A stretch of 64,000 bases of DNA from NCBI RefSeq assembly GCF_018847375.1, contig NZ_CP072036.1, positions 558,001 to 622,000 on the forward strand. The letters are read 5' to 3'. The notes beneath the pieces were generated by a model that saw only the letters and a list, made by a program, of their open reading frames with translations, had not been told where the DNA came from and ran no database searches. Shown here piece after piece: positions 16,850 to 29,772 of this stretch. This DNA comes from Akkermansia massiliensis. GTDB taxonomy: Bacteria > Verrucomicrobiota > Verrucomicrobiia > Verrucomicrobiales > Akkermansiaceae. The position numbers and the translations under genes are program-made. How positions within the stretch are numbered: position 1 is the first letter of the stretch; each line of letters opens with the position of its first letter.

Positions 16850-17971
16850 ATGTTACAGGCAGGTATTGTAGGTCTCCCCAACGTCGGCAAGTCCACCCTC
16901 TTCAACGCGGTCACCAGAACCCGCAAGGCCCAGGCGGCCAATTATCCCTTCTGCACCATTGATCCGAACGTGGGCATGGTCACGGTGCCGGACTCCCGCC
17001 TGCAAGTGCTTTCCGACATGTCCGGCTCTGAAAAAATCATCCCCACGCTCATTGAATTCGTGGACATTGCCGGCCTGGTCAAGGGCGCCTCGGAAGGAGC
17101 CGGACTGGGCAACCAGTTCCTGGCGAATATCCGTGAAGTGGACGCCATCGTGCAGGTGGTGCGCTGCTTTGACAATGACGACATCATCCACGAGCTTGGT
17201 TCCGTGGACCCCCTGCGCGACATTGAAATCATCAATTCGGAGCTCATTCTGGCGGACATCGCCACCATGGACAAAAGGCTTTCCTCCCGGGAGCGCAAGG
17301 CCCGCAGCGGAGACAAGGAAGCCAAGGCGGAGGTGGCCCTCATCACCAAGCTGCTGCCCCACCTGAATGAGGGCAATCCGGCCCTCACCTTTGAATCGCA
17401 ACTGGATGACGACGAACGCAAGCTGCTCCATTCCTTCCAGCTCCTTTCGGACAAAAAAAGCATCTTTGCCTGCAACGTCAATGAAGACGAACTGGCGGAC
17501 GCCATCAACAATCCGGACGCGCACCCCTACGTCTCCCAGGTGAAAAAATACGTGGCGGAACACCACAACGCGGAGGCAATTGTCATCTCCGCCCGGATTG
17601 AAGAAGAACTCATCGACGTTTCGGATGAAGAAGCCCGCGAATTCCTGGAATCCCTGGGCGTGCAGGATTCCGGCGTTTCCGACCTCATCCGCGCCGTGTA
17701 CCACCTTCTGGGCCTGCGCACCTACCTCACCACCGGAGTCAAGGAAACGCGGGCCTGGACCATCCCGGCCGGGGCCAAGGCCCCCCAGGCGGCGGGCGTC
17801 ATCCACACGGATTTTGAACGCGGCTTCATCGCTGCGGAAGTGGTGCATTACGACGACCTGGTATCCTGCGGCGGCAAGGCCGGAGCGCGGGAGCACGGCA
17901 AGCTGCGCATTGAAGGAAAGGAATATGTCGTCAAGGACGGAGACGTGGTCGAATTCCGCTTCAATGTTTAG
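16850..17971 (+). CDS. ychF: Redox-regulated ATPase YchF
   Basis: A 373-residue Obg-family P-loop protein. The G1 motif GLPNVGKST, the G3 region [20 protein letters not shown], and the C-terminal TGS domain ([38 protein letters not shown]) are all typical. YchF/OLA1 binds ATP rather than GTP and associates with ribosomes. Its length is normal for the family. The gene lies 75 bp upstream of gcvT but is probably a separate unit. Confidence 0.97.
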   Translation: MLQAGIVGLPNVGKSTLFNAVTRTRKAQAANYPFCTIDPNVGMVTVPDSRLQVLSDMSGSEKIIPTLIEFVDIAGLVKGASEGAGLGNQFLANIREVDAIVQVVRCFDNDDIIHELGSVDPLRDIEIINSELILADIATMDKRLSSRERKARSGDKEAKAEVALITKLLPHLNEGNPALTFESQLDDDERKLLHSFQLLSDKKSIFACNVNEDELADAINNPDAHPYVSQVKKYVAEHHNAEAIVISARIEEELIDVSDEEAREFLESLGVQDSGVSDLIRAVYHLLGLRTYLTTGVKETRAWTIPAGAKAPQAAGVIHTDFERGFIAAEVVHYDDLVSCGGKAGAREHGKLRIEGKEYVVKDGDVVEFRFNV

Positions 17972-18046
17972 CCCAAAGCTTTACCGGAATTCCATTGACT
18001 TTTCCTGATGCAGAGAGCAGATTGCTCATAACCTTCACATCGCCTC

Positions 18047-19132
18047 ATGACTGATCCCGACGTCAAATCCACCCCTTTGGCAGCCAAGCACGTTGAACTG
18101 GGAGCCAGAATGGTTCCCTTCGCCGGCTGGAACATGCCGGTGCAGTACACCGGCATCCTGGACGAACACAAAGCCGTGCGCGAAGCCTGCGGCATCTTTG
18201 ACATCTCCCACATGGGCCAGTTCACGGTGGCCGGCGCCGCAGCGGCTGCATGGCTGAACTCCATGCTGACCAATGACATCAATAAACTGGACATCGGCCA
18301 GGGGCAATACTCCATCATGCTCAATGACCGGGCCGGAGTCATTGATGACCTCATCCTGTACCGGATGGAGCCGGAAACCTTCTTCGTGGTGGTGAACGCC
18401 TCCAAGATTGACGAAGACTTCGCGTGGCTCTCCGCCCACAAGCCCGCGGACGTAGTCCTGGAAAACCATTCCGACGAATATGTGGGGCTGGCCGTCCAGG
18501 GCCCCAAATGCGGAGAAATCTTCGCCCGCGTCATTCCCGGCGTGGAGCTCCCCCCCCGCAACGGCATCTCCCGCATCACGGTGGACGGAACGGACCTCCT
18601 CGTCTGCCGCACCGGCTATACCGGGGAAGACGGCTTTGAATTCTTCTGTCCGGCCCGGGAAGGCGTCAAATGGTTTGAAGCCTTCCTTGACGCAGGCGCC
18701 AAGCCCTGCGGCCTGGGCGCGCGCGACAGCCTGCGCCTGGAAATGTGCTATCCTCTGAACGGTTCCGACCTCGCTCCGGACAAAACGCCTCTGGAAGCCG
18801 GGCTCGGCTTCTTCTGCGCGCTGGATACGGACTTCACCGGCGCCGACATTCTTCGTGAACAGAAAGCCAACGGCCTCACCCAGCGCCTGGTGGCTATTGA
18901 ATACACCGGCAAGGGAGCTCCTCCCCGCGCCCACTATGCCGTTCACGTTCCCGGAGGAGAAGCCATCGGAGAACTTACCAGCGGCGTGCTCTCTCCTTCA
19001 CTGATGAAGGGCATTGCCCTGGCCTACCTGCCTGTCGCCCATGCCAAGGTCGGCACCGAGCTGGAAATTGACGTAAGGGGAAGGAAATTCCCTGCCGTGG
19101 TAGTTAAAAAACCCTTTTATAAGAAAGGTTGA
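18047..19132 (+). CDS. gcvT: Aminomethyltransferase (glycine cleavage T-protein)
   Basis: A 361-residue folate-dependent enzyme that takes the aminomethyl group from the H-protein lipoyl arm and forms methylene-tetrahydrofolate and ammonia. Landmarks include MVPFAGWNMPVQYTGILDEH, GIFDISHMGQF, TGYTGEDGFEF, LGARDSLRLEMCYPLNGSDL and the end GRKFPAVVVKKPFY. First gene of a gcvT-gcvH-gcvP cluster on the same strand; no glycine riboswitch was recognised upstream. Confidence 0.97.
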   Translation: MTDPDVKSTPLAAKHVELGARMVPFAGWNMPVQYTGILDEHKAVREACGIFDISHMGQFTVAGAAAAAWLNSMLTNDINKLDIGQGQYSIMLNDRAGVIDDLILYRMEPETFFVVVNASKIDEDFAWLSAHKPADVVLENHSDEYVGLAVQGPKCGEIFARVIPGVELPPRNGISRITVDGTDLLVCRTGYTGEDGFEFFCPAREGVKWFEAFLDAGAKPCGLGARDSLRLEMCYPLNGSDLAPDKTPLEAGLGFFCALDTDFTGADILREQKANGLTQRLVAIEYTGKGAPPRAHYAVHVPGGEAIGELTSGVLSPSLMKGIALAYLPVAHAKVGTELEIDVRGRKFPAVVVKKPFYKKG

Positions 19133-19202
19133 CACTACGGCGCAAAAATAAACTGACAAACACTGCATTTTACTACACTCTCACCTCAAACAATTACATC
19201 TT

Positions 19203-19583
19203 ATGCACGACGTACCAGAAAATCTGCTGTATTCCAAGGATCACGAATGGATTGAAATTGACGGGGACATCGGCACCATCGGCATCTCAGACCATGCACA
19301 GGCCGAACTCTCCGATGTAGTCTTTGTAGACCTTCCCGAAGTAGGCGCCACCGTTGCCGCCGGCGACCCCGTCGCCGTCGTGGAATCCGTCAAGGCCGCC
19401 AGTGACGTGTACACCCCGGTTTCCGGTGAAATCCTGGAAGTGAATGAAGAACTTTCCAATGATCCCTCCCTCATCAACTCCGATCCTTACGGAGCAGGCT
19501 GGCTGTACAAAATCCGCCTGGACGTTCCCACGGAAACGGAAGACATGATGAACGCCACGGACTACGAGGAATACTGTTCCTGA
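19203..19583 (+). CDS. gcvH: Glycine cleavage system H protein
   Basis: A 126-residue lipoyl carrier that shuttles the aminomethyl group between P, T and L proteins. The lipoylation site is Lys64 in [18 protein letters not shown]. The start [37 protein letters not shown] and the tail [13 protein letters not shown] are diagnostic. It lies 70 bp after gcvT and 97 bp before gcvP, with two hairpins in the latter gap. Confidence 0.97.
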   Translation: MHDVPENLLYSKDHEWIEIDGDIGTIGISDHAQAELSDVVFVDLPEVGATVAAGDPVAVVESVKAASDVYTPVSGEILEVNEELSNDPSLINSDPYGAGWLYKIRLDVPTETEDMMNATDYEEYCS

Positions 19584-19601
19584 CCCGTTCCTCCCTCCCC
19601 C

Positions 19602-19659
19602 GCCCCGGTGATTCCATCCCGGGGCATTTTGAATTTAACCCGGCCCCCGCGGCCGGGTT
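19602..19659 (+). promoter_or_regulatory. Two hairpins between gcvH and gcvP
   Basis: The first is gccccgg (19602-19608) / ccggggc (19619-19625) followed by four T, resembling a weak terminator. The second is aacccggcc (19637-19645) / ggccgggtt (19651-19659), ending 21 bp before the gcvP ATG. They could lower gcvP expression or protect a processed transcript. Confidence 0.5.
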
Positions 19660-19680
19660 CCATTACCTGCCAGATACCAC

Positions 19681-22527
<2,847 letters not shown>

Positions 22528-22551
22528 CGCCAAATATAACTTTCAACCTGG

Positions 22552-22590
22552 AAGGGGCTGTTCCATTCATTGGGGACAGCCCTTTCTATT
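22552..22590 (+). terminator. Terminator of the gcv cluster
   Basis: A 13-bp stem including G-T pairs (aaggggctgttcc 22552-22564 / ggacagcccttt 22573-22585) with a short loop, followed by a T-rich stretch. It lies 24 bp beyond gcvP. Confidence 0.75.
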
Positions 22591-22664
22591 TCCGCAGAAC
22601 AAGACCGCTCCTTCGAGGAAAATCTCTTCCCTGCGCATCGCGCCACCAACGGGCAACCCGGACC

Positions 22665-23396
22665 TCACTTGATAAACTCAAGTACAAACCGATTGACCAG
22701 CTCGTGCTGTTTCTCCGTTCCGCCCCCTCCCATGCCGCTATGCGTAACTCCCTCCAGCTTCACCACCCTCATATGAAACTCCTCCTGCTCCTTTATACCG
22801 GGCAGCACTCTCTCGTCCGCCTCATAATCACATCCCCTCAAGGTATACAGCCGCGGTTTCCGGATTCTCGGCATCTTCATCCTGCGGTGATCCAGGGAAA
22901 TGGCCTTATCGACCAAAAGGGGATGCCTGGCCGCAAAAAGCATGACCATGTCCCCTCCGTTTGAGTGCCCTATGAGAATAAGCTTTCCCCAATCCAATCC
23001 CGGTTTCAGCTTCCTGAACTCCTGAATGGCAAACAGGATATTTTCCACTCCCCTTTCCCAATTCGGCATGCGGGCCTCCATCAAATTCCCTTCCATTGCC
23101 AGAAGCGGATCCTGAGGCAATTCATGCTGTACGCTGATCACATAATACCCCTTTCCTGCAAGAAAACGGTTCAAATAGGAATATGTCTGGCTGGATTTGA
23201 CGTTCCTGTTTCCGTCATAGCCATGATTGAAAATGATTACCTTTGTCTCGGAGCTTTCCCTCTCCGGCTGATAAACGGTTACCGGAACCACTCTGTTCCT
23301 GCCGCCATCAAAAAGGCCAATGGTGAATTCCATCTGGGAGAAGCCATGGGCAGCGCTTTGAACCAGAACAACCAGTATAACAAAAAACCTGTTCAT
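22665..23396 (-). CDS. Exported alpha/beta hydrolase
   Basis: A 243-residue secreted or periplasmic hydrolase. The ATG at 23396 gives a signal peptide (MNRFFVILVVLVQSAAHGFS); an in-frame start six codons upstream is possible. The nucleophile elbow is GHSNGG; the strand VIIFNHGYDGNRN carries the oxyanion-hole region, and the late GVTHSG supplies a candidate catalytic His. The fold resembles dienelactone hydrolase or PAF-acetylhydrolase-like enzymes, but the substrate is unknown. Monocistronic, with the DUF805 gene upstream on the same strand. Confidence 0.85.
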   Translation of the reverse strand: MNRFFVILVVLVQSAAHGFSQMEFTIGLFDGGRNRVVPVTVYQPERESSETKVIIFNHGYDGNRNVKSSQTYSYLNRFLAGKGYYVISVQHELPQDPLLAMEGNLMEARMPNWERGVENILFAIQEFRKLKPGLDWGKLILIGHSNGGDMVMLFAARHPLLVDKAISLDHRRMKMPRIRKPRLYTLRGCDYEADERVLPGIKEQEEFHMRVVKLEGVTHSGMGGGGTEKQHELVNRFVLEFIK

Positions 23397-23488
23397 TTTC
23401 AATGCCGCAATCATGCAGAAATTCCCTTAACCGGACGTTCCATCCCGGCCTGTTCTCCTTCAATGCGTCCAGCTTCCGGCTTCATTCT

Positions 23489-24118
23489 TCAACTCCAGGG
23501 CGGATCACCGTACTTGTTCTCTCCCGGCAGGCTCTCCCCATAACACAAATACAGCAACAGCAGCCAGCCCACTACGGGCACGGCCAGCCATATCAGGAAA
23601 AGGCCGCTTTTCCCCACATCATGCAGGCGCCGCACCATCGTAGCCGCCAGGGGGAGAAACAACACGGGAAGCACCACATAAGCCAGGGGAAAAAGCAGCT
23701 CCAACAGGGGGGACACGGAAAAAAAACCGCTTTTCATGATGGACGGAACCCCTGCCACGACCAGCCACGCGATGCCCATGGTGGAATAAACCTCGCGCAT
23801 CTCCTGTTTTCTGGCACGTCCTTCAAAACTGCACCATCCCTTAATGATGCGCGTCCAATACTTCTTCCGCGTCCAGGCGGGAATGGCGGGCTCTCCCCCG
23901 GTTTCGGGCTCCGGCATGGCTGATTCCTCCATATCGGCATCCATGACGGTCATGGAGGGAATGAAGGAAGACAGCGGCTGCCAGCCCCCGTCGGGAAGCT
24001 TCCTCACCAGGGTACGGTTGGACAGCCGCCCATGGTTGCGAGCCTGAATCAGAAGCACCAGGGAGACGGGTCCCTTGGAGGAACCGTCAATCGCCTGGTA
24101 CTCGTAAAGGTCGCTCAT
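23489..24118 (-). CDS. GYF-like plus DUF805 membrane protein
   Basis: A 209-residue protein with two parts. Residues 1-52 (YEYQAIDGSSKGPVSLVLLIQARNHGRLSNRTLVRK..GGWQPLSSF) match the GYF_2-type domain, a small protein-interaction module found next to membrane segments in many bacteria. Residues 90-209 are DUF805, with the signature FEGRARKQEM, three hydrophobic segments and MVRRLHDVGKSGLF, ending near GDPPW. The function of DUF805 proteins is unknown. It is 9 bp from the end of the sulfatase gene and probably cotranscribed after it. Confidence 0.85.
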   Translation of the reverse strand: MSDLYEYQAIDGSSKGPVSLVLLIQARNHGRLSNRTLVRKLPDGGWQPLSSFIPSMTVMDADMEESAMPEPETGGEPAIPAWTRKKYWTRIIKGWCSFEGRARKQEMREVYSTMGIAWLVVAGVPSIMKSGFFSVSPLLELLFPLAYVVLPVLFLPLAATMVRRLHDVGKSGLFLIWLAVPVVGWLLLLYLCYGESLPGENKYGDPPWS

Positions 24119-24127
24119 CGGAGGTTC

Positions 24128-26287
24128 TTATTCGGCCCCGCCATCATGGCTGAACGCAAACGCGGGAATCTCCTGCTTGGACAAGCCGGGGCCTTCCCAC
24201 TTCAAGACCAGCTTGGAGGCGGGACCGGCATTGCCCACATAGCCGATGCGGATGGGATGCAACCCGGCCTTTAAATAAACAGGATTCTTCCGGTCGCCCA
24301 AATCGGAGGAAACTTCGGCTCCCGGTTCGTAAGTCTTATCCGCGTCAATCAACTCCATGCCGTGCAGGCGGACAAAGGCCTTGCTCCCCTTGTTCGCGTC
24401 CGTGGACAGGTAAAACGTATACTCCCCGTCAGCGGGCACCTTCACAAACCCCGTCAATTCCACCCCGCGCTTCCGGGGACCGTTCATCTTGACGGACGGC
24501 GACGGAGCCACGCCGTGCGCGGCAGCCTGCTTCTTGAGCTGACGGAAATCCGGAACCCAGGGGAACTCCCCTTCATAGAGGGACCACTTCAAGCCGGGGG
24601 AGGCAGCCCCTTTTGTCTCCACTGCCGGGACCAGCGCCGTATCAAACACCGTCTTGGAAGGAAGGGAGGCACGCCGGTTGGACAGGGCAGCGGCCTTCAT
24701 GCGGGCCTGAAGCTCCGGCTTGGAGGAAGCAAGGTCCTTGCTTTCCTGCGGATCATTCAGGGTATCGAAAATCATGAAATCCTTGTCCGCGTCCTTCACC
24801 CCCATGCGCAGGCCTTTCAGGCCGTCCACAAAGACGATCTGCTGCTGGCCCCGTTCCGCTCCCTTGTGTTCGCCCAGGAAATCCTTGTAGCCGGGCGTCT
24901 TGCCGCCGACGTTATATTCGGAATAAATAATGCCGGGCTTCTGCTGGTCCGCATGGCCTGTCAGCGTCGGCAGCAGGGAAACGCCGTCGCTGCGGGCGGG
25001 AACCGGCACTCCGGCGGCATCCGCCAGCGTAGCCAGCCAGTCATGGAACTGTCCGGGCTGGAGGCTGATCTGGCCCTTGGGAATGCGGGCGGGCCAGCGT
25101 ACCAGCGTGGGAACGCGCATTCCGCCTTCCCAGCAGTCGCGCTTGATGCCGTCCATCATGCCGTAACTCTTGAAAAACTGCGGATTCTGCGCCCCATGCC
25201 TGTGCTTGGGGTCGGCGCCGCCTTCATTGTGGGGGCCATTGTCGGAGGTAAAGACAATCATCGTATCGTTGTCGATCTTCAAATCCTTCAGCAGATGAAT
25301 CAAATCCGCCACGGCATCATCCACGCGGCGGATCATCGTGGAATGCCGTTTGGCCACCTCATTCGGGAAGCGGGCATTGTCCGGATAAATGTACGTGTCC
25401 TTGTCTTTTTCCGCCTTGGCGTCAAAAGCCGTATTTACGGATTCCGTGCCGTTCTTCTTCACCCACTGCAGGCCGCCCTTCAAACCGCCGCCGGAAGGAT
25501 AGGGCGTTCCGGGAACCACCAGGTTGCCGTGAGGGGCCGGAAAAGCCAGGTACAGGAAAAACGGCTTGCCGGTCTTGCGGGCGGACTTGCGCTGGTCCAC
25601 AATCCATTGCTTGGCGCGGGCGGCAAACAAATCCGTGGAATAGGCGGTCTGGGGAACCTTGTCCTTGATATTCTTCCATTCGGGATTGGAGGCGTAACCG
25701 TTGTACTCGAAAATGTCGCGGGATTCGGAAGGATAATGGAAATGCCCGGCCAGATGGTCCAGGATGCCGTAAAAATAATTGAAGCCGCGCTGGTGGGGGC
25801 CGCCCGTCACCGGACCATGGCTTTCACCGCCGCCGCCCACGCCCCATTTGCCGATGGCGGCGGTATCATAACCGGCGTCACGCATCACGGTGCCCAGCGT
25901 ATGGGAATCTTCAATGGGATGGTCAAAGCGGTTGTTCCTCACCACGCGGGAATTCCCCTGGTGCACCCCCAGCAGCAGGGAGGCGCGCGCCGGAGCGCAG
26001 ACCGGAGCGGCGGAATAATGCCGGCGCAGTTGAATCCCCTCCCGGGCCAGCGCGGACAAAGCCGGGGTCTTGAACTCGTTCTTCCTGTCCACCGTCCGCC
26101 CGTTCAGCTTCTGCTGGCTCCAGTTGGAATCCAGATCGCCCCAGCCCATATCGTCTACCAGAATAAAAATAACATTGGGTTTTGAATTCTTGACGGCCCG
26201 GGCGGCGGGCTTCGCAGCCTGCCCGGAAGCGCTCATGCACGGAACCAGGGCAGTCAGAAGAACGGATAGGAAAGATACCAGCTTCAT
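24128..26287 (-). CDS. Secreted sulfatase with C-terminal PA14 domain
   Basis: A 719-residue type I sulfatase with a signal peptide (MKLVSFLSVLLTALVPCMSASG). The catalytic signature is Cys97-A-P-A-Arg101 (CxPxR), in which Cys is converted to formylglycine by an anaerobic-type maturase; metal ligands begin with VDDMGWGD (Asp45, Asp46) and include FTSDNGPHNEGG. Residues about 590-710 (YEGEFPWVPDF, GFVKVPADGEYTFYLSTDANKGSKAFVRLHG) form a PA14-like carbohydrate-binding domain. Such enzymes remove sulfate from host glycans, here probably mucin O-glycans or glycosaminoglycans. The exact sulfate position cannot be told. Confidence 0.93.
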   Translation of the reverse strand: MKLVSFLSVLLTALVPCMSASGQAAKPAARAVKNSKPNVIFILVDDMGWGDLDSNWSQQKLNGRTVDRKNEFKTPALSALAREGIQLRRHYSAAPVCAPARASLLLGVHQGNSRVVRNNRFDHPIEDSHTLGTVMRDAGYDTAAIGKWGVGGGGESHGPVTGGPHQRGFNYFYGILDHLAGHFHYPSESRDIFEYNGYASNPEWKNIKDKVPQTAYSTDLFAARAKQWIVDQRKSARKTGKPFFLYLAFPAPHGNLVVPGTPYPSGGGLKGGLQWVKKNGTESVNTAFDAKAEKDKDTYIYPDNARFPNEVAKRHSTMIRRVDDAVADLIHLLKDLKIDNDTMIVFTSDNGPHNEGGADPKHRHGAQNPQFFKSYGMMDGIKRDCWEGGMRVPTLVRWPARIPKGQISLQPGQFHDWLATLADAAGVPVPARSDGVSLLPTLTGHADQQKPGIIYSEYNVGGKTPGYKDFLGEHKGAERGQQQIVFVDGLKGLRMGVKDADKDFMIFDTLNDPQESKDLASSKPELQARMKAAALSNRRASLPSKTVFDTALVPAVETKGAASPGLKWSLYEGEFPWVPDFRQLKKQAAAHGVAPSPSVKMNGPRKRGVELTGFVKVPADGEYTFYLSTDANKGSKAFVRLHGMELIDADKTYEPGAEVSSDLGDRKNPVYLKAGLHPIRIGYVGNAGPASKLVLKWEGPGLSKQEIPAFAFSHDGGAE

Positions 26288-26419
26288 GATTCAGATGAAA
26301 ATAGACTGTAGGGAAACGTTAAAACAGAGCGCGATCTTACATGAATTCTCCCATCTCTCAAGATAATTAAACGGAAAGGGAATTGATGATTGCTGTATCA
26401 GACCTATAGTGAAAAAACT

Positions 26420-26879
26420 ATGAAACTGCCCCATACTCTATTGATTGCATCCGCCCTTCTGCTTCCCTCCGGTACGCTCTGCGGGCTGGACGTGTGAATG
26501 GCTGACCTGGAAAAAGCCGCCGCACAAGCCGAAAAAGAGAATAAGGATCTGTTCATCGTTTACAGGGGGGGCGCCTGGAATCCGGAGGCATACGGCGTGC
26601 CGGAACGGCAGATCTTCCAAATCTGCATGGCAGGGCGCCATTTAAAAAAAAGAACTGTCTGCCGGACTGGAAATGCTGAAATCCGCCAGGGGCATGGCTC
26701 CATGGGGCAAACACGCCAACAAGGCCCACACCGATTTCCTGCGCATCCCAGGCAACCGGGATACGCTGAATAGGCTGTGGAAGCAGTACAAAAACGGCGC
26801 CGAGGAGGCGGGGACCGCCTACCGGAAAGGCATCCTCCTGAATCCGGACCCCGTGCCCATGGAACTGAAACTCCAGTAA
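26420..26879 (+). pseudogene. Degraded thioredoxin-like exported protein
   Basis: An ATG at 26420 opens a signal-peptide-like leader (MKLPHTLLIASALLLPSG) that hits an in-frame TGA at 26495-26497. The reading continues MADLEKAAAQAEKENKDLFIVYRG, resembling the start of the thioredoxin-fold family, in which a Trp precedes this segment; a tgg to tga change would explain it. A second break lies at the A8 run 26644-26651, after which the sequence goes on in another frame to 26879 (KELSAGLEMLKSARGMAPW). The CxxC active site expected downstream of the first helix is absent. Two independent lesions make true decay more likely than two errors. Confidence 0.65.
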
Positions 26880-26948
26880 AGCAGCCGCTCCCGTGGAAAA
26901 AACCGTTTCCGGAACGACGCAAGTAACGTGTCCGGAACCGCGGAAGCG

Positions 26949-28763
26949 TCAGAACCGCTTCTTCCTGTCGTCCCTGCGGGGGCGGTCGCCCCAGCGTTCA
27001 CCGCGGTCACTGCGGAAGCCTCCGCGGTTTCCCCTGAATCCGCCGCGGTCGCTCCGGTCCCGGTCTCCGCGGTAGCCGCCGCGGAAACCTCCGCTGCGGC
27101 GGGGCGGACGCGGCCCGTCGGAATATTCCGGCGTGCCCTTGTCCTCGCGGACGTTGACCTCATACCCGCAGACGGTGGCCGTAGCCAGGGCGTCCAGGAG
27201 CTGGGGAGCTACGGAAGCGTCCACCTCAATCAGTGAATGCTTGGAGAAAATCCGGATATCGCCCACGGCGCCCTTCTCCATTTCCACCGTATTGTAAAAC
27301 AATCCGGCGATGTCCTTGGGCCGCAGGCCGATCATCTTGCCGCCGTTCATGAACAGTGTGACCGTATCCCCCTTGTGCTGCCAGGAATCTCCCTTTTGCG
27401 GGCTCTCCGCCTCTTCTCCGGGCTGGGATACATGGCGCGTCCTGCGGGCGGGCTTGTCCTCCGGAATGGGCTGTACTTCCCGGTGCGTGCGCTCCCGGAG
27501 CAAATCAAACAGGGCGGCGGCCATGGCTTCCGGAGCGGCTTCCACTTCCTTCAATTCCTCCGGCAGAACGGCATCCGGCTTGAGGCGTTCCAGAATATCA
27601 TCCACCAGGGATTCCGTCCGGAGCTGGTCCACCTGAACGGCGGTCAGCACGGGTTCCGGAGTCAGCTTGACGCCGATGAAGCGTTCAATGCGGCTCATCA
27701 GGGAAAAATCACGGCGCCCCATAAAAGTGATGGCCTTCCCCTTGCGCCCGGCGCGCGCCGTGCGGCCGATGCGGTGCACGTAATCCTCCGGATCACGCGG
27801 CAGTTCAAAATTCACCACGGCATCCACATCGTCCACATCCAGGCCGCGGGCGGCAATATCCGTAGCCACCAGCAGACGCAGGCTCCCCTTGCGGAAGGAA
27901 TCCATCACGCGCTCCCGCATGATCTGGGGCATGTCCCCGTGGAGGCGGTCCACGGGATAACCCCGGGCCGTCAGGCCGTCCACGATGTCGTCCACCACTT
28001 TCTTGGTATTGGCAAAAACCAGCCCCATCTTGATCTTCCCTGTGTCCAGCAGGCGGCTGAGCACCTCAATCCGGGAAGAAAATACCACCTCATAATAAGA
28101 CTGTTCAATGGTGGGCACCGTCAGCGTGGGCCGCTCAATGGTGATCTGGACGGGGTCCTTCATGAACCGGTTCACCAGCCGGTTGATTTCCGGAGACATG
28201 GTGGCGGAGAAAAACAGGGTCTGCTTCGTTTCCGGCATGAACTCCGCAATACGTTCAATATCTTCCAGAAAGCCCATGTCCAGCATCTCGTCCGCTTCAT
28301 CCAGAATCAGCATGCGGAGATTGTCCAGCTTCAGCGCACCGGACTCCATCAGGTCCATGACACGGCCGGGCGTTCCCACCACGAACTGGACCCCGCGCCG
28401 CAGGGCGTCCAATTGCGGGCGGAAGGAGGAACCGCCATAAATGGGAACGGCGGAAACGCCGTCCATGAACAGGGCCAGCTTGTCCACCTCCCGGCAAATC
28501 TGGACGGCCAGTTCCCGCGTGGGGCAAAGGGCCAGCACCTGGACATTCCGCTCCTCGGGATCAATACACTCCAGGGCCGGAATGGCAAAGGCAAGCGTCT
28601 TTCCGGAACCCGTATGGGACAGCCCCACGATATCGGACCCTCCGATCGCAGCGGGAATCGCCTGCTCCTGAATGGCGGAAGGAGTATCGAAGCCGAGCAC
28701 TTCAATGGCTTCCAGAATCTCCGGCGAAATGCCAAGCGTCGAAAAAGAAGATGTTTGAGTCAT
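26949..28763 (-). CDS. DEAD-box RNA helicase with RNA-binding domain and RGG tail
   Basis: A 604-residue helicase. Motif Q (ISPEILEAIEVLGFDTPSAIQEQAIP), Walker A SHTGSGKT, PTRELA, GTPGRVMD, LDEADEML, SAT, and RIGRTARAGRKGKA are all present. A DbpA-like RNA-binding domain (TVTLFMNGGKMIGLRPKDIAGLF) follows at about residue 480, and the last 70 residues are rich in Arg-Gly-Gly and Asp. DeaD/CsdA-type enzymes unwind RNA in ribosome assembly and cold adaptation. The ATG at 28763 is preferred over a GTG at 28790. Its start overlaps the 5' leader of the divergent membrane gene. Confidence 0.95.
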   Translation of the reverse strand: MTQTSSFSTLGISPEILEAIEVLGFDTPSAIQEQAIPAAIGGSDIVGLSHTGSGKTLAFAIPALECIDPEERNVQVLALCPTRELAVQICREVDKLALFMDGVSAVPIYGGSSFRPQLDALRRGVQFVVGTPGRVMDLMESGALKLDNLRMLILDEADEMLDMGFLEDIERIAEFMPETKQTLFFSATMSPEINRLVNRFMKDPVQITIERPTLTVPTIEQSYYEVVFSSRIEVLSRLLDTGKIKMGLVFANTKKVVDDIVDGLTARGYPVDRLHGDMPQIMRERVMDSFRKGSLRLLVATDIAARGLDVDDVDAVVNFELPRDPEDYVHRIGRTARAGRKGKAITFMGRRDFSLMSRIERFIGVKLTPEPVLTAVQVDQLRTESLVDDILERLKPDAVLPEELKEVEAAPEAMAAALFDLLRERTHREVQPIPEDKPARRTRHVSQPGEEAESPQKGDSWQHKGDTVTLFMNGGKMIGLRPKDIAGLFYNTVEMEKGAVGDIRIFSKHSLIEVDASVAPQLLDALATATVCGYEVNVREDKGTPEYSDGPRPPRRSGGFRGGYRGDRDRSDRGGFRGNRGGFRSDRGERWGDRPRRDDRKKRF

Positions 28764-28984
28764 GGGGGAAAAATGATCTGTCAGAGTCACGGGAGAAGCT
28801 GAACATTATTCACACCTGTGTCCAGCCAAAAGAACGGAAGATGCCGTCAGATGCCACGATTTCCGCGGGGCCGCCTGCGGAGGAAAAAACCGCCTCCCCC
28901 CGCTTCTGGTCTTTACATTCACACACGGGGTTGCAACTTGCGGGGACGCATCTGCGTATGATACAAGTACCTGCCTCCGAATTC

Positions 28985-29761
28985 ATGGATAAAACGCAAA
29001 ACAACTCACGTTCCTCCCTGCTGGGAATTTTCATCAACATCCTGCTCCCGGTATTGATTCTGGACTACTGCAGCGCGGGCCCTGCCAATCCCCTGGAACG
29101 TCCGGCAGGGGAAAGCTTCTGGCACATCGGCCCGGTATGGGCGCTCGTTTTCGCCCTTTCCCTTCCCCTGGTCTACGGAATCCGTTCCCTGGTCGTCACC
29201 AGGAAATTTGACCTGATGTCCGGCGTAGGCATGGCCGGCGTGCTGCTGACGGGCGTCATCAGCATCTTCGTCATCGGGCCGGAGGGGCGCATCCACAGCG
29301 CCACTCCCTGGCTGTTTGCCGGAAAGGAGGCCCTGATTCCCCTCATCCTGGCGGCGGCGGTCGTCGTCTCCCGCTCCACCGGCTCCCCCCTTCTCAACAT
29401 GTTCATTTACACGCCGGAGCTGTTTGACGTGCGCAGGATAGAACAGGCGGTGGCCGCCAACGGCGAGGAACAGACCTACCAGCGCCTGCTGGCAAACTCG
29501 TCCTGGATTCTGGCGGGCACGCTGGTTGCCTCCTCCATCGGCAACTTCTTCCTGAGCCTCTCCTTCATGTCCTCCGTCATGCGCCAGCCTGAGGCGGAAC
29601 AGCAGGTGGCCTACAACGTGGCCATCGGCAGCATCACCTGGTGGGGCTTCCTGATCATCGGGGTGCCCATCCTGGTCGCCCTCGTCTTCATCATGACGCG
29701 CCTGATCAAACGGCTCGGACGGCTGACCGGCCTCACACGGGACGAACTCCTTCTCAAATAA
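28985..29761 (+). CDS. Multi-pass membrane protein, VC0807-like
   Basis: A 258-residue inner-membrane protein with about six hydrophobic segments (LGIFINILLPVLILDYC, VWALVFALSLPLVYG, VGMAGVLLTGVISIF, ALIPLILAAAVVVS, LAGTLVASSIGNFFLSLSF, WWGFLIIGVPILVALVFIM). The pattern resembles the VC0807 family of unknown function, related to intracellular septation-like proteins. An ATG at 28985 is chosen as it precedes the first membrane segment; an in-frame ATG at 28958 and longer forms are possible. No catalytic motif is seen. Confidence 0.7.
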   Translation: MDKTQNNSRSSLLGIFINILLPVLILDYCSAGPANPLERPAGESFWHIGPVWALVFALSLPLVYGIRSLVVTRKFDLMSGVGMAGVLLTGVISIFVIGPEGRIHSATPWLFAGKEALIPLILAAAVVVSRSTGSPLLNMFIYTPELFDVRRIEQAVAANGEEQTYQRLLANSSWILAGTLVASSIGNFFLSLSFMSSVMRQPEAEQQVAYNVAIGSITWWGFLIIGVPILVALVFIMTRLIKRLGRLTGLTRDELLLK

Positions 29762-29772
29762 CCTGTTAAATC

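Noticed and set aside
17972..18046. A glycine riboswitch upstream of gcvT
   Set aside because: The gap is only 75 bp and lacks the conserved aptamer sequence.
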